In this document: positions 55,660 through 64,000 of the stretch, in pieces | Layout: every line of letters begins with the position of its first letter | Numbering within the stretch: position 1 is the first letter of the stretch | Assembly: GCA_951799405.1 (NCBI GenBank) | Contig: OX637344.1 | Location: 17,112,001-17,176,000, forward strand | Reading direction: 5' to 3' | Origin: Agapetus fuscipes | Taxonomy: Eukaryota; Arthropoda; Insecta; Trichoptera; Glossosomatidae | Length of the DNA stretch: 64,000 nucleotides | Translations under genes and position numbers: made by a program | Notes under the pieces: model-generated | Databases searched by the model: none | Seen by the model: the letters and a program-made list of their open reading frames with translations, nothing else | Told to the model about the DNA's origin: nothing

Positions 55660-56348
55660 TGTACATTATAAATAAAAGTTTTGAGACTGGAAAATTTCCA
55701 AATATATATAAAAAATCCATAATAATTCCAATATTTAAATCTGGTGAACAGGATGATATAACAAATTACAGACCTATCTCTATAATATCAAACATAGCCA
55801 AAATATTTGAAAAAATAGTTAAAAGAAGAATCAACGCATATATAAAAAGCAATAATATAATAAATGAAAACCAGTTTGGTTTTATGGAAAATAGAAGCAC
55901 ACAAGATGCAATTGCTAAATTAACTAGCTATGTACTGAATGCATTGGACAAATCTCGTAAATGTATCGGTATATTCATAGATTTAAAAAAAGCTTTTGAC
56001 AGCATATCTCATTACAAATTGACTTCAAAATTAGAAAGTATCGGTTTCCAAGGCAGGACACTCGAGTGGATAACAAGCTACCTATATCAAAGACCTCAAG
56101 TTGTCAAAATAAATGAGGTGTACAGCCAAATAGAAACTAGTAATTTCGGAATACCACAGGGCACAGTATTAGGCCCTTTATTATTTATATTATATGTCAA
56201 TGATGTATTTACACTGAAACTAAACGGAAAAATAATATCCTATGCCGATGATACAGTTATTATCATCGAAGATACAAATTGGAATAGTATCACCAATAAA
56301 GCAAATGTTGACATTGACAATTTAAAGCACTGGTTCTTAAGTTTTTAA
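55659..56348 (+). pseudogene. LINE reverse transcriptase palm, cut by an insertion
   Basis: This frame carries the central reverse transcriptase motifs in order: NYRPIS (residues 36-41), FIDLKKAFDS (106-115), GIPQGTVLGP (164-173) and the catalytic YADD (195-198). It continues the frame ending at 55659 after a one-base shift. Coding sense ends at codons reading HWF (near 56338). The following bases belong to an inserted RTE-like LINE, and the same protein resumes downstream at about 57669 reading DVNLLTLNSEKT. The ATG at 55659 is therefore not a real start. Confidence 0.85.
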
Positions 56349-57668
56349 GGGTGGTTTTTAAGGGTGTAAGGCAAGGATGTGTGATGAGCCCATGGCTATT
56401 TAACATAGTCATGGACAAGTGTGTTCGAGATGCTAGACTTGATGATTGTGGATTAATGATAGGAGAGAGCAAAGTGAGTGTTCTACTGTATGCGGATGAT
56501 GCTGTTCTTGTATCGGACTCAGCAGTAGAATTGCAAACGATGCTCTCTAGATTGAACGAAGCTCTGCTAGGTAATTATTTGAAATTGAATGCAAGTAAGA
56601 CGAAAGTTTTGATTTTTGAAAGAAATGAAGAAAATACGAACTACGAATTTAGAATAAACGGAATGAATGTTGATGTGGTAAATGAGTTTGTATACTTGGG
56701 AAGTAAGTTTGAGAAAGATGGAAGAATGACAGGTGAACTTGAAAGAAGAGTAATGAAGGGCAGGTGTGTACTGGGTGCCACAGCTTGTATCGCCAAAAAT
56801 CAAAACATTTCTAAAAATGCTCGATTGGCGGTACGCAGTGGCATACTTTTACCCACCTTGATGTATGGAAGCGAGGCCTGGACGGTGAATGAAAGTGAAA
56901 TTAGTAAAGTCCATACTGTTGAAATGGACTTTCTAAGAAGTATGATTGGGAAAAAACGGAGTGACAGGGTGAGGAATGATTTTGTAAGAAAAGAATGTGG
57001 TGCAAAAGAAAGTGTGAAAGTGAAGATTAAAAGAAGTTTGTTAAGATGGTTTGGGCATATGGAGAGAATGAATGAGGAAAGACTGACGAAGAAAGTATAT
57101 GTTGGTAGAATAGATGGATGTCGTGGTAGAGGAAGACCGAGAAAGGTATGGATGGACCAAATATCCGAAATTGCGAATGAATGGAATATCCAGAGTCATA
57201 ATAAAAGAAGAGCTTGTATGAAGAAGGTTATGACTCTGGAGGAAATGAAAGAAGTATGCAAGGATAGAAAGAAATGGCGGTTGATCTGTGATGTTGGCGG
57301 CTAGGGTTTGTTAAAGTGAATTTGGTTTTATGATTTAGTTTTTTATGTCCATGTATATATTGTTATTTTTATTCTTTGATTTTAAAAAATGTAATTTGTC
57401 ATGTATGTTCCTTGACTTATAGGTTGTTATGCGGCTGACCACCCATAATATAAAAATTGGTTCACTTTGCCAATGTCACCCCTGTTTCAGGGAAGGACGG
57501 CAAGAGTTGCAAGGCTTATGTTCATTTGAGATTGGGTTTTTATATTGTAGGTCCACATGCGGCATGTGTTAGCGCGAAATTATACATATCTGCTTGTGGG
57601 AATGCATTTAGTATAAATCTTAAATGATATATATCTTTGCAGCTTAGATTAGATTAGATTAGATTAGT
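56349..57668 (+). mobile_element. RTE-like LINE, 5'-truncated copy inserted within another LINE
   Basis: It consists of the second half of a reverse transcriptase frame, a 3' UTR and the common 250-bp 3' end, closing with about four GATTA units at 57645-57666. It separates two pieces of one host LINE frame. TTC or GTTC occurs at both junctions (56334-56338 and 57667-57670), so any target duplication is very short. It is nearly identical to the copy at 38391-38829 over their shared 3' part, which points to recent activity. Confidence 0.85.
56351..57304 (+). pseudogene. RTE-like LINE reverse transcriptase, C-terminal half
   Basis: The 317-codon frame is open from the truncation point to its natural stop. 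It holds GVRQGCVMSP (residues 5-14), the catalytic YADD (47-50) and the thumb. A basic C-terminal region follows, with LRWFGHMERM (231-240) and RGRGRPRKVW (258-267), a layout typical of RTE-clade LINEs. The endonuclease and first RT motifs are missing, so it cannot be active alone. This is the longest coding piece of the family in the window and the reference for the shorter copies. No stop or frameshift is visible in what remains. Clade placement is by motif style only. Confidence 0.8.
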
Positions 57669-58402
57669 TCGACGTGAATTTGTTAACACTCAACAGCGAA
57701 AAAACTTACATTGTCCCGTTCTCTATTAATGAAAATAAATTAAATCTAAATTTAAACGTATTTATTCATCAACAAAATAAATGTAATAAAACGAATTGTA
57801 ATCTAACCTGCTCAATACTAAAGCAAACAGATACTACAAGATATTTAGGCGTTGACATAGATAGTAAATTAAAATGGAAAGAACATACTAGTAAACTGAT
57901 AAAACGAATCAGAAAGTGCATATACATATTTATAAGACTTAGAAATATACTCGGAATAGATAACTTAAGAAGAGTCTACTACGCAATTGTGCAATCTATA
58001 TTGCAGTACGGCATTATTGGATGGGGAGGGTCATACTTAAACACATTAAACCCTGTAAAAATAATTCAAAAATTAATCATTAAGATAATATTAAAAAAAC
58101 CATCGAATTACCCGACTGAATTAGTATTTAAAATATTTAAAGTTCCCTCAGTAGATATCATTTTTAAAAAAAACGCCATATTGCAAATATTAAAGGAAAA
58201 ACAACAACTAAAATTAGAAACAAATCATTCAACAAGATACAAACATAACCTCAAAATGTCAAAATTTGACACAAAACATTATCAAAATAGCTTCATTTAT
58301 GTTGGTGTAACAAACTTTAATAAATTACCGACTGAACTAAAAAATATAAAAGATTATCATGTATTTAAAAATAAACTTAAAAAACATTTCGAAAAATATT
58401 AG
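57669..58402 (+). pseudogene. CR1/Jockey-type LINE, reverse transcriptase thumb and C-terminus
   Basis: The frame resumes the host LINE protein directly after the RTE-like tail. It begins DVNLLTLNSEKT, contains TRYLGVDIDSKLKW (the usual motif after the palm), then the tyrosine-rich thumb and a lysine-rich end, FEKY. The stop is at 58402. A roughly 480-bp A+T-rich 3' UTR leads to the poly(A) at 58881. Joined at the 55659 and 56349 breaks, the three pieces cover one endonuclease-RT protein. Confidence 0.8.
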
Positions 58403-58897
58403 ATTTGTATACCAATTGATATTATTGCCTGTGCCTTGTATTGTTTTTTTGTCATTAGTAGACCTCTATAAATCATATGTATGTATGTTTTTATTTTATT
58501 ATACTTTGGTACCTACTTGCCTATATTATCTATGTTTATATATTTGCTTTTGTTTATTATACAGTTTTTTTTCTTATTTTAATTTGATTTCTCCACATAT
58601 CAGATCTCTTCACACTGAAAATACACATCATAAGTATTTGACTTAAGGGTATGAAGTAACTTAAATAAATTTCTAGTTTATAATTTAAATATATTAAATA
58701 ACTGAAATAAATTTGTTATTACTATTGACTAAATTAATTGTGAACCCCTCACCACACACAAGAGCTTTGACTCTTTTTGGTGAGGTATAGCATATAAAAC
58801 AATTGAATATTATGTAATAGAAATAAGTTTGAAAAATGTAATGTATGTACTTAAAAAGTTTTATATTAAATAAAAAAAATAAAAAAAAAAAAAAAAA

Positions 58898-58975
58898 ATG
58901 TGAGGTTTTGTTTATTTGCCGGTCTGTGGGCATGCATTTAATACTTTGCAGCTTCGATTATAGATTATAGATTTA
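58898..58975 (+). mobile_element. RTE-like 3' end, right half
   Basis: It resumes with atgtgaggttttgtttattt as expected for the subtype at 6253. It ends in attatagattatagattt. About 45 internal bases are missing relative to that subtype. Confidence 0.75.
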
Positions 58976-59312
58976 AAGAAAAAATGTCACCAATGAATTA
59001 GTAAGTAAATAAATTTACAAAAGTAATATTTTTTTTATCGTTTTTTTTTCAGTGTGTCATGATAAAAAAGATATTTTCATCCATTTACAATTTTAAATCG
59101 TATTTTTTTTTTTTTGTAAATTATAATTTCATGGAAAAACAGGCTTCAAAGGCTGGCCATTTCGGGCCTCAATCACAATCACAAAGGCTTATTAATTGAG
59201 TTTGCCCTCCGCTTCTGTTGGGCCTTACTAAACGACCCGCAGAGCTGCCAACATTCTAGCCTGTTTTAAACGTTAATTTACATATTTTCAAACGGACTGT
59301 CACCCCAGTAGG

Positions 59313-59470
59313 TTGCTATACGGCAAAATGTTTCTAAAAAATAAAAGATGTAGGTATAAATGGTTCTTGTGCAAGAAACGAAGGGAAATATCGAGAAAGG
59401 AATGGCTTGATCAAATAAGTGAAATTGTAACTTATAGGTGGGGTGGGTATGAGGATTCCTTGACTTATAG
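59313..59470 (+). mobile_element. RTE-like LINE fragment, left part (split by a LINE)
   Basis: Codons KEWLDQISEI are at 59397-59428. The sequence then jumps to aacttataggtgggg and a second ccttgacttatag at 59458-59470, where the second LINE is inserted. Confidence 0.65.
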
Positions 59471-62373
59471 TTCATATAGCATAATGTTCTCGCACAAAAT
59501 AATGATATTATAGCCCTGACCGAAACATGGTTAAACGCCTCTGTACTGTCGCCTGAGCTGTTTGACGGTAGGTACACTGTGTTCAGGCGGGACAGAGGAG
59601 CGCGTGGAGGGGGGGTGTGCATAGCAGTGCGGTACCCGCTCGTGGCGCAGAGACAACCACAACTGGAGAGCGACGGCGAAAACTTATGGATCAAGATTAC
59701 CAGCAACCACGTCTCCTTTTACTGTTGTGTGGTGTATTTCGACTGCAGAGAGGCCCATCAGGCCCGAAGTGACTTTTATGATTGCCTTGATAGGAGTGGT
59801 CAAGCTCTACAGAGTAAACGTATACTTATCTTGGGAGATTTTAATCTTAATAATGAGAGCGATTCTGTCCTGCTTGACTACTCTTATTTCTTAAGTGCTA
59901 ATAATTTAGAACAGTGTAATACAATAAAAAATGGCTACAACAACATGCTTGATTTAGTAATTAGTAATAAAAATATATTATGTAAAGTGGTGCGCTGCCT
60001 GGAGCCCCTAGTGAGTGAAGATCGCCATCACCCCACGCTTGCAGTCACCGCGAGGCTGAATACTACGCCTCTGGCCTGTGGACGACTGCAAGCACATCCC
60101 AGATCCACTCCTAGCGACGATAGGCATATAAATAATATTCACAATGTGGATAATAATAATTTTAATATTAATGATACCGACTTTGACTATATATTTAGGT
60201 GGAACAAAATAATTAATTTTAAGTACTTAAACACTGATAGATGTAAGAATATACTTAGTTTTTATGATTGGTCTGACCTATATAATTGTAAACATATTGA
60301 TACCGCTGTAAAATACTTTTATAATGTTTTATTGAAAATATGTAATTTGTGTGCTCCATGTAAAAAATACGCTGCCAAATGTAACTCCACTTACCCAGTA
60401 TGGTTTAATAGTAGCATCATTGCTAATATCAAGTGTAAGGAACGCTTGCACAAAAATTACTTAAAAAATAAAAGTGTAAGCAATTATAAGGCTTTCTCTA
60501 CAAAGAGAGCGCAAGTTAAACATAATATAAAGGAAGCACACAAATTGTATATGAGTAAGATTCAGACTGGGATAGGATGTGATTCCAAGGAATTCTGGTC
60601 TTATATCAGATCCAGCAAGACCGGTGGTAATACAACTTTTCAGCTTTCTGATGGAGATCAGATTATATCTGATCCCAGAATAATATCGGAAACTTTTGCT
60701 AAGTATTTCCAATCGGTCTACAGCACCCAGACCCCTCACGTAGATTTATCTGAGTCCCCCCATGGTAAGCACGAGCAATCTTCCATATCACTCAGTCCTT
60801 TTTCTTTGACTGAGGTGGAGACTTATCTGCTTGGATTAAAATCCAATAAAGCAACTGGCCCTGACAACATTCCCCCGAGAATTGTATCTTCTATGGCTAA
60901 GCCCCTTGCTCAACCCTTATGTTTCATCTTCAACTTATCCCTGAAGACATGTACATATCCATCAGCCTGGAAGATAACAAGAGTCATGCCAGTACATAAG
61001 TCAAATGATAAAAGTGATGTTAGAAATTATAGGCCGATTTCTATTTTATCAAGTTTCGCCAAAGTGTTTGAGTGCTTGATACACAAAAACCTTATGTGGC
61101 AAATCAAGCCCCGAATCAACATACACCAACACGGATTTCTGCCCAAGAGATCCACAGTATCAAATCTACTCACCCTCAGTAGAAATATTGCCCTCAACTT
61201 GGATTCTCGCAGGCAAACTGATGTAATATATACAGATTTCTCCAAGGCGTTTGATCGTGTGAATCATGATGTTCTTTTGAAGAAGATGGACGATTTTGGT
61301 TTCACAAAACCTCTCTTAATCTTTTTCTCTTCATTTCTTAAAAACAGAAGCCAATTTGTGCAAATAAATGACCAACATTCGGCTAATTTTTTTCCAACTT
61401 CAGGAGTTCCTCAAGGCTCTAATTTAGGCCCTCTAGCCTTCATTGTGTTCATTAACGACATTGCGGACAAGATCAAAAATAGTTCTTGTCTTCTTTACGC
61501 TGATGACATGAAAATTTATACAGAAATCAAGGATTTTCAAGACTGTATTAATTTACAGATGGATTTGAACTCTCTGCTGATGTGGTCCAATAATAATGGA
61601 TTGAACTTCAACATTAGCAAGTGTTCTGTCATGTCATTCACAAGATCCGCTTGTCCCATAATCCATGAGTACAGTATTGGTGGGTCGATACTGGCTCGTG
61701 TCTTTTCATTTAGGGACCTGGGCGTAGTTTTTGATCCTGGTCTGAAGTTTACAGAACATATAACGCAGTTGACGACCAAATGCTACCAGTTATTGGGCTT
61801 TGTGATCAGAATTAGCAATAATTTTGAGTCACCGAGAGCTATGGTGGATGTCTTCAACTGTATTGTACGTTCTAAATTAGAGTACGCTGTCGAGGTTTGG
61901 GCCCCGTATCAGCGGAAGTATGTAGATCTTTTGGAGCAAATTCAAAAAAAGTTTTTGAGGTACCTCCTCATGAGAATACATGGGAATTATCCCAAGTTTA
62001 TGCACCATGAGGAATTACTTGAGAAAACCAGCTCCAGGAGCCTGGAATCTCGGCGCAACGGTTCTCTTATGGTGCTTTGTTACAAGATCATTAACGGCTT
62101 AATTGACAGCCCCACCCTGTTAGAGAGTTTTGAGCTTTATGTGCCAGATGGCTACGGCCGGGGAAGACGGCATGAACTTTTTCATGTACCGCTGTCCCGT
62201 ACCGACGTCATGGCACAACATGCCTTAACTCGGAGTGTTACTCTGATTAATTCCGCTGACATAGACATTTTTTACATTAACTTAGAATCATTCAAAGATC
62301 TAGTTAAAGAGCTCCTCCCAGCTTGTTAATGACTGTGTGAGGGTGCACTGTAATAAGGGAAACCTGTTGTGCA

Positions 62374-62420
<47 letters not shown>
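59471..62420 (+). mobile_element. Second CR1/Jockey-type LINE with intact RT frame and 46-nt poly(A)
   Basis: Coding sense starts close to the left edge (TETWLN at about 59524), so the first part of the endonuclease is missing. A short 3' UTR with TGTTGTGCAC precedes the poly(A) at 62375-62420. It splits an RTE-like 3' end between TTATAG (59465-59470) and TAGGTTGG (62421), with ATAG as the possible duplication. The long pure poly(A) and undamaged frame indicate a young insertion. A truncated relative is at 63215-63799. Confidence 0.85.
59579..62329 (+). CDS. LINE endonuclease (partial)-reverse transcriptase, uninterrupted frame
   Basis: There are 916 codons from a GTG at 59579, but this is not a natural start: the frame is already open from about 59476, reading NNDIIALTETWLN. 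Endonuclease motifs are GDFNLN (residues 86-91), LDLVIS (124-129) and an H-containing EDRHHPT (147-153). Reverse transcriptase motifs are ATGPDNIP (425-432), NYRPISIL (483-490), YTDFSKAFD (551-559), GVPQGSNLGP (609-618) and YADD (640-643). The C-terminal part includes SKLEYAVEVWAPYQ, shared with the copy at 63222. All catalytic RT residues are present with no stop or frameshift. The missing N-terminal endonuclease residues and absent ORF1 make it a 5'-truncated copy. It would carry out target-primed reverse transcription if complete. Confidence 0.85.
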   Translation: MFRRDRGARGGGVCIAVRYPLVAQRQPQLESDGENLWIKITSNHVSFYCCVVYFDCREAHQARSDFYDCLDRSGQALQSKRILILGDFNLNNESDSVLLDYSYFLSANNLEQCNTIKNGYNNMLDLVISNKNILCKVVRCLEPLVSEDRHHPTLAVTARLNTTPLACGRLQAHPRSTPSDDRHINNIHNVDNNNFNINDTDFDYIFRWNKIINFKYLNTDRCKNILSFYDWSDLYNCKHIDTAVKYFYNVLLKICNLCAPCKKYAAKCNSTYPVWFNSSIIANIKCKERLHKNYLKNKSVSNYKAFSTKRAQVKHNIKEAHKLYMSKIQTGIGCDSKEFWSYIRSSKTGGNTTFQLSDGDQIISDPRIISETFAKYFQSVYSTQTPHVDLSESPHGKHEQSSISLSPFSLTEVETYLLGLKSNKATGPDNIPPRIVSSMAKPLAQPLCFIFNLSLKTCTYPSAWKITRVMPVHKSNDKSDVRNYRPISILSSFAKVFECLIHKNLMWQIKPRINIHQHGFLPKRSTVSNLLTLSRNIALNLDSRRQTDVIYTDFSKAFDRVNHDVLLKKMDDFGFTKPLLIFFSSFLKNRSQFVQINDQHSANFFPTSGVPQGSNLGPLAFIVFINDIADKIKNSSCLLYADDMKIYTEIKDFQDCINLQMDLNSLLMWSNNNGLNFNISKCSVMSFTRSACPIIHEYSIGGSILARVFSFRDLGVVFDPGLKFTEHITQLTTKCYQLLGFVIRISNNFESPRAMVDVFNCIVRSKLEYAVEVWAPYQRKYVDLLEQIQKKFLRYLLMRIHGNYPKFMHHEELLEKTSSRSLESRRNGSLMVLCYKIINGLIDSPTLLESFELYVPDGYGRGRRHELFHVPLSRTDVMAQHALTRSVTLINSADIDIFYINLESFKDLVKELLPAC

Positions 62421-62422
<2 letters not shown>

Positions 62423-62665
62423 GGTTGGTATGAGGCTGACCAACAATACTGTAAAAAATTATTTACTTTGCCAATGTCACCCGTGTTTCAGGGATGGTCG
62501 GCAAAAGTTGCAGGGTGGATGTCCAGTTGAGAGTTGATTTTTATGTTGTAAGTTCACATGCGGCATGTGCAAGCGCGAACTTGTAGGTACGTGTCTGCTT
62601 GTGAGAATGCATATAATGTGAATCTCCAATGTAACATATCTGTGCAACTTAGATTAGATTAGAAA
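62421..62665 (+). mobile_element. RTE-like 3' end, right part after the second LINE
   Basis: It continues taggttggtatgaggctgac directly from the poly(A) and runs to two GATTA units. The body is well conserved. Confidence 0.85.
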
Positions 62666-62745
62666 GATAAAACTGAATAAGTACTGATTCACTGATTTGA
62701 GAAATCGTGGATAAAACATTCTATTGGCAATAAGTTCTCATCATA

Positions 62746-63097
62746 ATGCCCTCAGAGCAGTTGCCCCATCGTACTTGTGTGAATTGTGCAGAGTCGACCA
62801 GATAGGTGGAAAACGATGCACTCTTCGTTCTGCACAGAGTGACGCCGTAAACAGGCTTCAACTGCCTCTTCGACGGAACAGAACTGGTTTCGGAGACAGG
62901 GCTTTTAGTTCGGCTGGTCCATCCTGCTGGAATAGTCTACCTCTGGAGTTGAGAACAGAGACCAGTGTTGGCAGTTTCAGGAAGTTGCTTAAGACACATT
63001 TGTTTAACAGAAGCTTCAACACATAAAAGCGCCCTTGGGGTGGCTAGTGCCACTAAACGGCGCTGTATACAAATCGTCCAATTATTATTATTATTAT
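62746..63097 (+). mobile_element. L2/Crack-like LINE, 3'-terminal fragment inside a MITE
   Basis: The frame at 62724-63026 carries VAPSYLCELCRVDQIGG, TGFGDRAFSSAGPSCWNSLP and LKTHLFNRS, then the stop. The 3' UTR (tggggtggctagtgccac) and (ATT)n at 63082-63097 match the fragment at 44757. It divides the MITE family whose ends lie at 62664 and 63846. Confidence 0.75.
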
Positions 63098-63214
63098 TGT
63101 AAGTGAACTAATTTCAAGGAAATGCCCTTGAATATTTCTAAACTACAGGATTTTTCCACTTTTGTAGTGTTTTCTGTCATAGAAAATAGGAAATAAGGTG
63201 CATTCACCTTAAAA

Positions 63215-63799
63215 ACCCAGAGTGTGCAAACAGCTCACTAAACCGAGAGCGATAGTTGACGTCTTTAGCTGCGTTATACGATCCAAATTAGAGTACGCTG
63301 TCGAGGTATGGACTCCTAACCAGCGGAAGTACATAGATATGATAGAACAAGTCCAAAAAAAGTTTCTCAGGTATCTCCTCATGAGGCAGTGTGGAAGTTA
63401 TCCACAATTCATGCATCATGAGGAGCTACTTCGGGAGACTGGATTTAGAAGCCTAGAAAGGAGGCACAACAGGTCCTCACTCATACGGTCATCAACGGCT
63501 TAATTGACAGTCCCACCCTGTTGGAGTGTTACAGGTTGTATATGCCTGACGACTACACCCGAGGGCGAGGACATGATCTTTTTCATGTACCTACCGAAAA
63601 GCCGTACTGATGTCGTGGCGCAACACCCTGTGACTCGGAGTATAAAGCTCTTAAATAAGTCTAACATAGACATTTTTTAGTGTAATTTATTCCGATTTAC
63701 AAATCTATCAATAGAGTTCCTCCCAGCATGTTGATAGCTGTGAGGGTGCACTGTAATTAGGAAACCAGTTGTGCACAATTAAAAAAAAAAAAAAAAAAA
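63215..63799 (+). mobile_element. Truncated copy of the second LINE family
   Basis: The frame at 63222-63503 reads PRAIVDVFSCVIRSKLEYAVEVW and closely matches the C-terminal part of the protein ending at 62329. A small deletion then shifts the frame: the region from 63488 still aligns at DNA level (LIDSPTLLE in another frame). The 3' UTR shares the gagggtgcactgtaat stretch. The poly(A) is about 20 nt at 63781-63799. Severe 5' truncation leaves only the last fifth of the element. Confidence 0.8.
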
Positions 63800-63851
63800 C
63801 TTATTCAGTTTTTCCTTTAAAGTTTAAGGTATCTATATTCAAATATGGTGG

Positions 63852-64000
63852 AGGGTGTTATGGCCGAGGGGTAGAGGCGCGTGTTCGACTAGCGTATTTG
63901 GAACAGAATAACGTTGGTTCGAATCTACCACAACTTCGACACTGGTTCAACAGATACCATTGCATGCACACAAGCTTCTGCTTTCGCATGAAGACAACTG
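63852..64000 (+). mobile_element. SINE-C, tRNA-like head, cut by window end
   Basis: The A-box tatggccgaggggtag and B box ggttcgaatct are present; the body cactggttcaacagat is shared with 52886. The head resembles tRNAs with a long variable arm (Leu/Ser type). Confidence 0.65.

Larger units (their letters stand above)
54012..58897 (+). mobile_element. CR1/Jockey-type non-LTR retrotransposon, interrupted by an RTE-like LINE
   Basis: The element runs from just after ATGT at 54008-54011 to a poly(A) ending at 58898, followed by ATGT again, so a 4-bp target duplication is likely. It carries an AP-type endonuclease and a reverse transcriptase in one coding strand. It is broken by a frame change at 55659 and by a foreign insertion at 56349-57668. 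It sits inside an RTE-like 3' end whose halves are 53889-54011 and 58898-58975. A fragment at 54018-54110 ending RANERIDYE could be the tail of an ORF1. If so, the 5' end is truncated. Confidence 0.85.
62664..63846 (+). repeat. MITE M6 split by two retrotransposon fragments
   Basis: The left end (aagataaaactgaataag, 62665-62745), middle (63100-63212) and right end (cttattcagtttttccttt, 63800-63836) are in order. They are separated by the L2-like fragment and the LINE fragment at 63215-63799. Confidence 0.65.

Noticed and set aside
59313..59513. Independent 66-codon protein
   Set aside because: Part is an RTE-like coding scrap (KEWLDQISEI), part is repeat 3' unit and LINE sequence.

Overview
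This is a transposon-dense stretch of an insect genome, A+T-rich with no bacterial organisation. Two exons identify the host locus. At 52365-52553 (+) lies an exon of the cAMP phosphodiesterase PDE4 (dunce, dnc) carrying the UCR1 signature [12 protein letters not shown]. At 22074-22450 (+) lies a serine-rich exon whose splice phase fits it exactly. If they belong together, the 29.9 kb between them is one intron and everything else is intronic or flanking sequence. A lepidopteran host is suspected from the repeat types, but nothing in the window proves it.

The dominant repeat is the 3' end of an RTE-like LINE, present in about 40 copies on both strands. It is about 250 bp, usually opens at TTCCTTGACTTATAGG, and ends in a short tandem tail (GATTA, TATAGAT or AGATTT units). 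About a dozen copies still carry the end of the coding region, which shows what the short copies come from. Other families named here only for this window are: tRNA-derived SINE-A, SINE-B and SINE-C; solo LTRs of a gypsy-like family with ATAT target duplications; an L2/Crack-like LINE with an (ATT)n tail; two CR1/Jockey-type LINEs; several MITEs and foldbacks; and one Helitron 3' terminus.

Layout: 1-13 kb holds scattered SINEs, RTE-like copies, LTR relics and MITEs. 13.7-14.8 kb is a tandem array of RTE-like 3' ends cut by a Helitron end. 14.9-22 kb is mostly unassigned sequence. 22-52 kb is the putative dnc intron, holding more than 25 repeat copies, several foldbacks, four hammerhead-like motifs and an L2-like LINE at 47-48 kb. 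51.7-52.2 kb has a 5S rRNA-like sequence joined to SINE-A, just upstream of the dnc exon. 53.9-59 kb is a three-level nest: an RTE-like 3' end split by a CR1/Jockey LINE, itself split by an RTE-like LINE. 59.3-62.7 kb holds a second LINE with an uninterrupted reverse transcriptase frame and a 46-nt poly(A), inserted in another RTE-like 3' end. 62.7-64 kb holds truncated LINEs inside a MITE, and a SINE-C.

No complete protein-coding host gene, true tRNA gene or CRISPR array was found. The most unusual items are the 5S-tRNA composite, the nested insertions, the tandem LINE-tail array and the hammerhead-like motifs.
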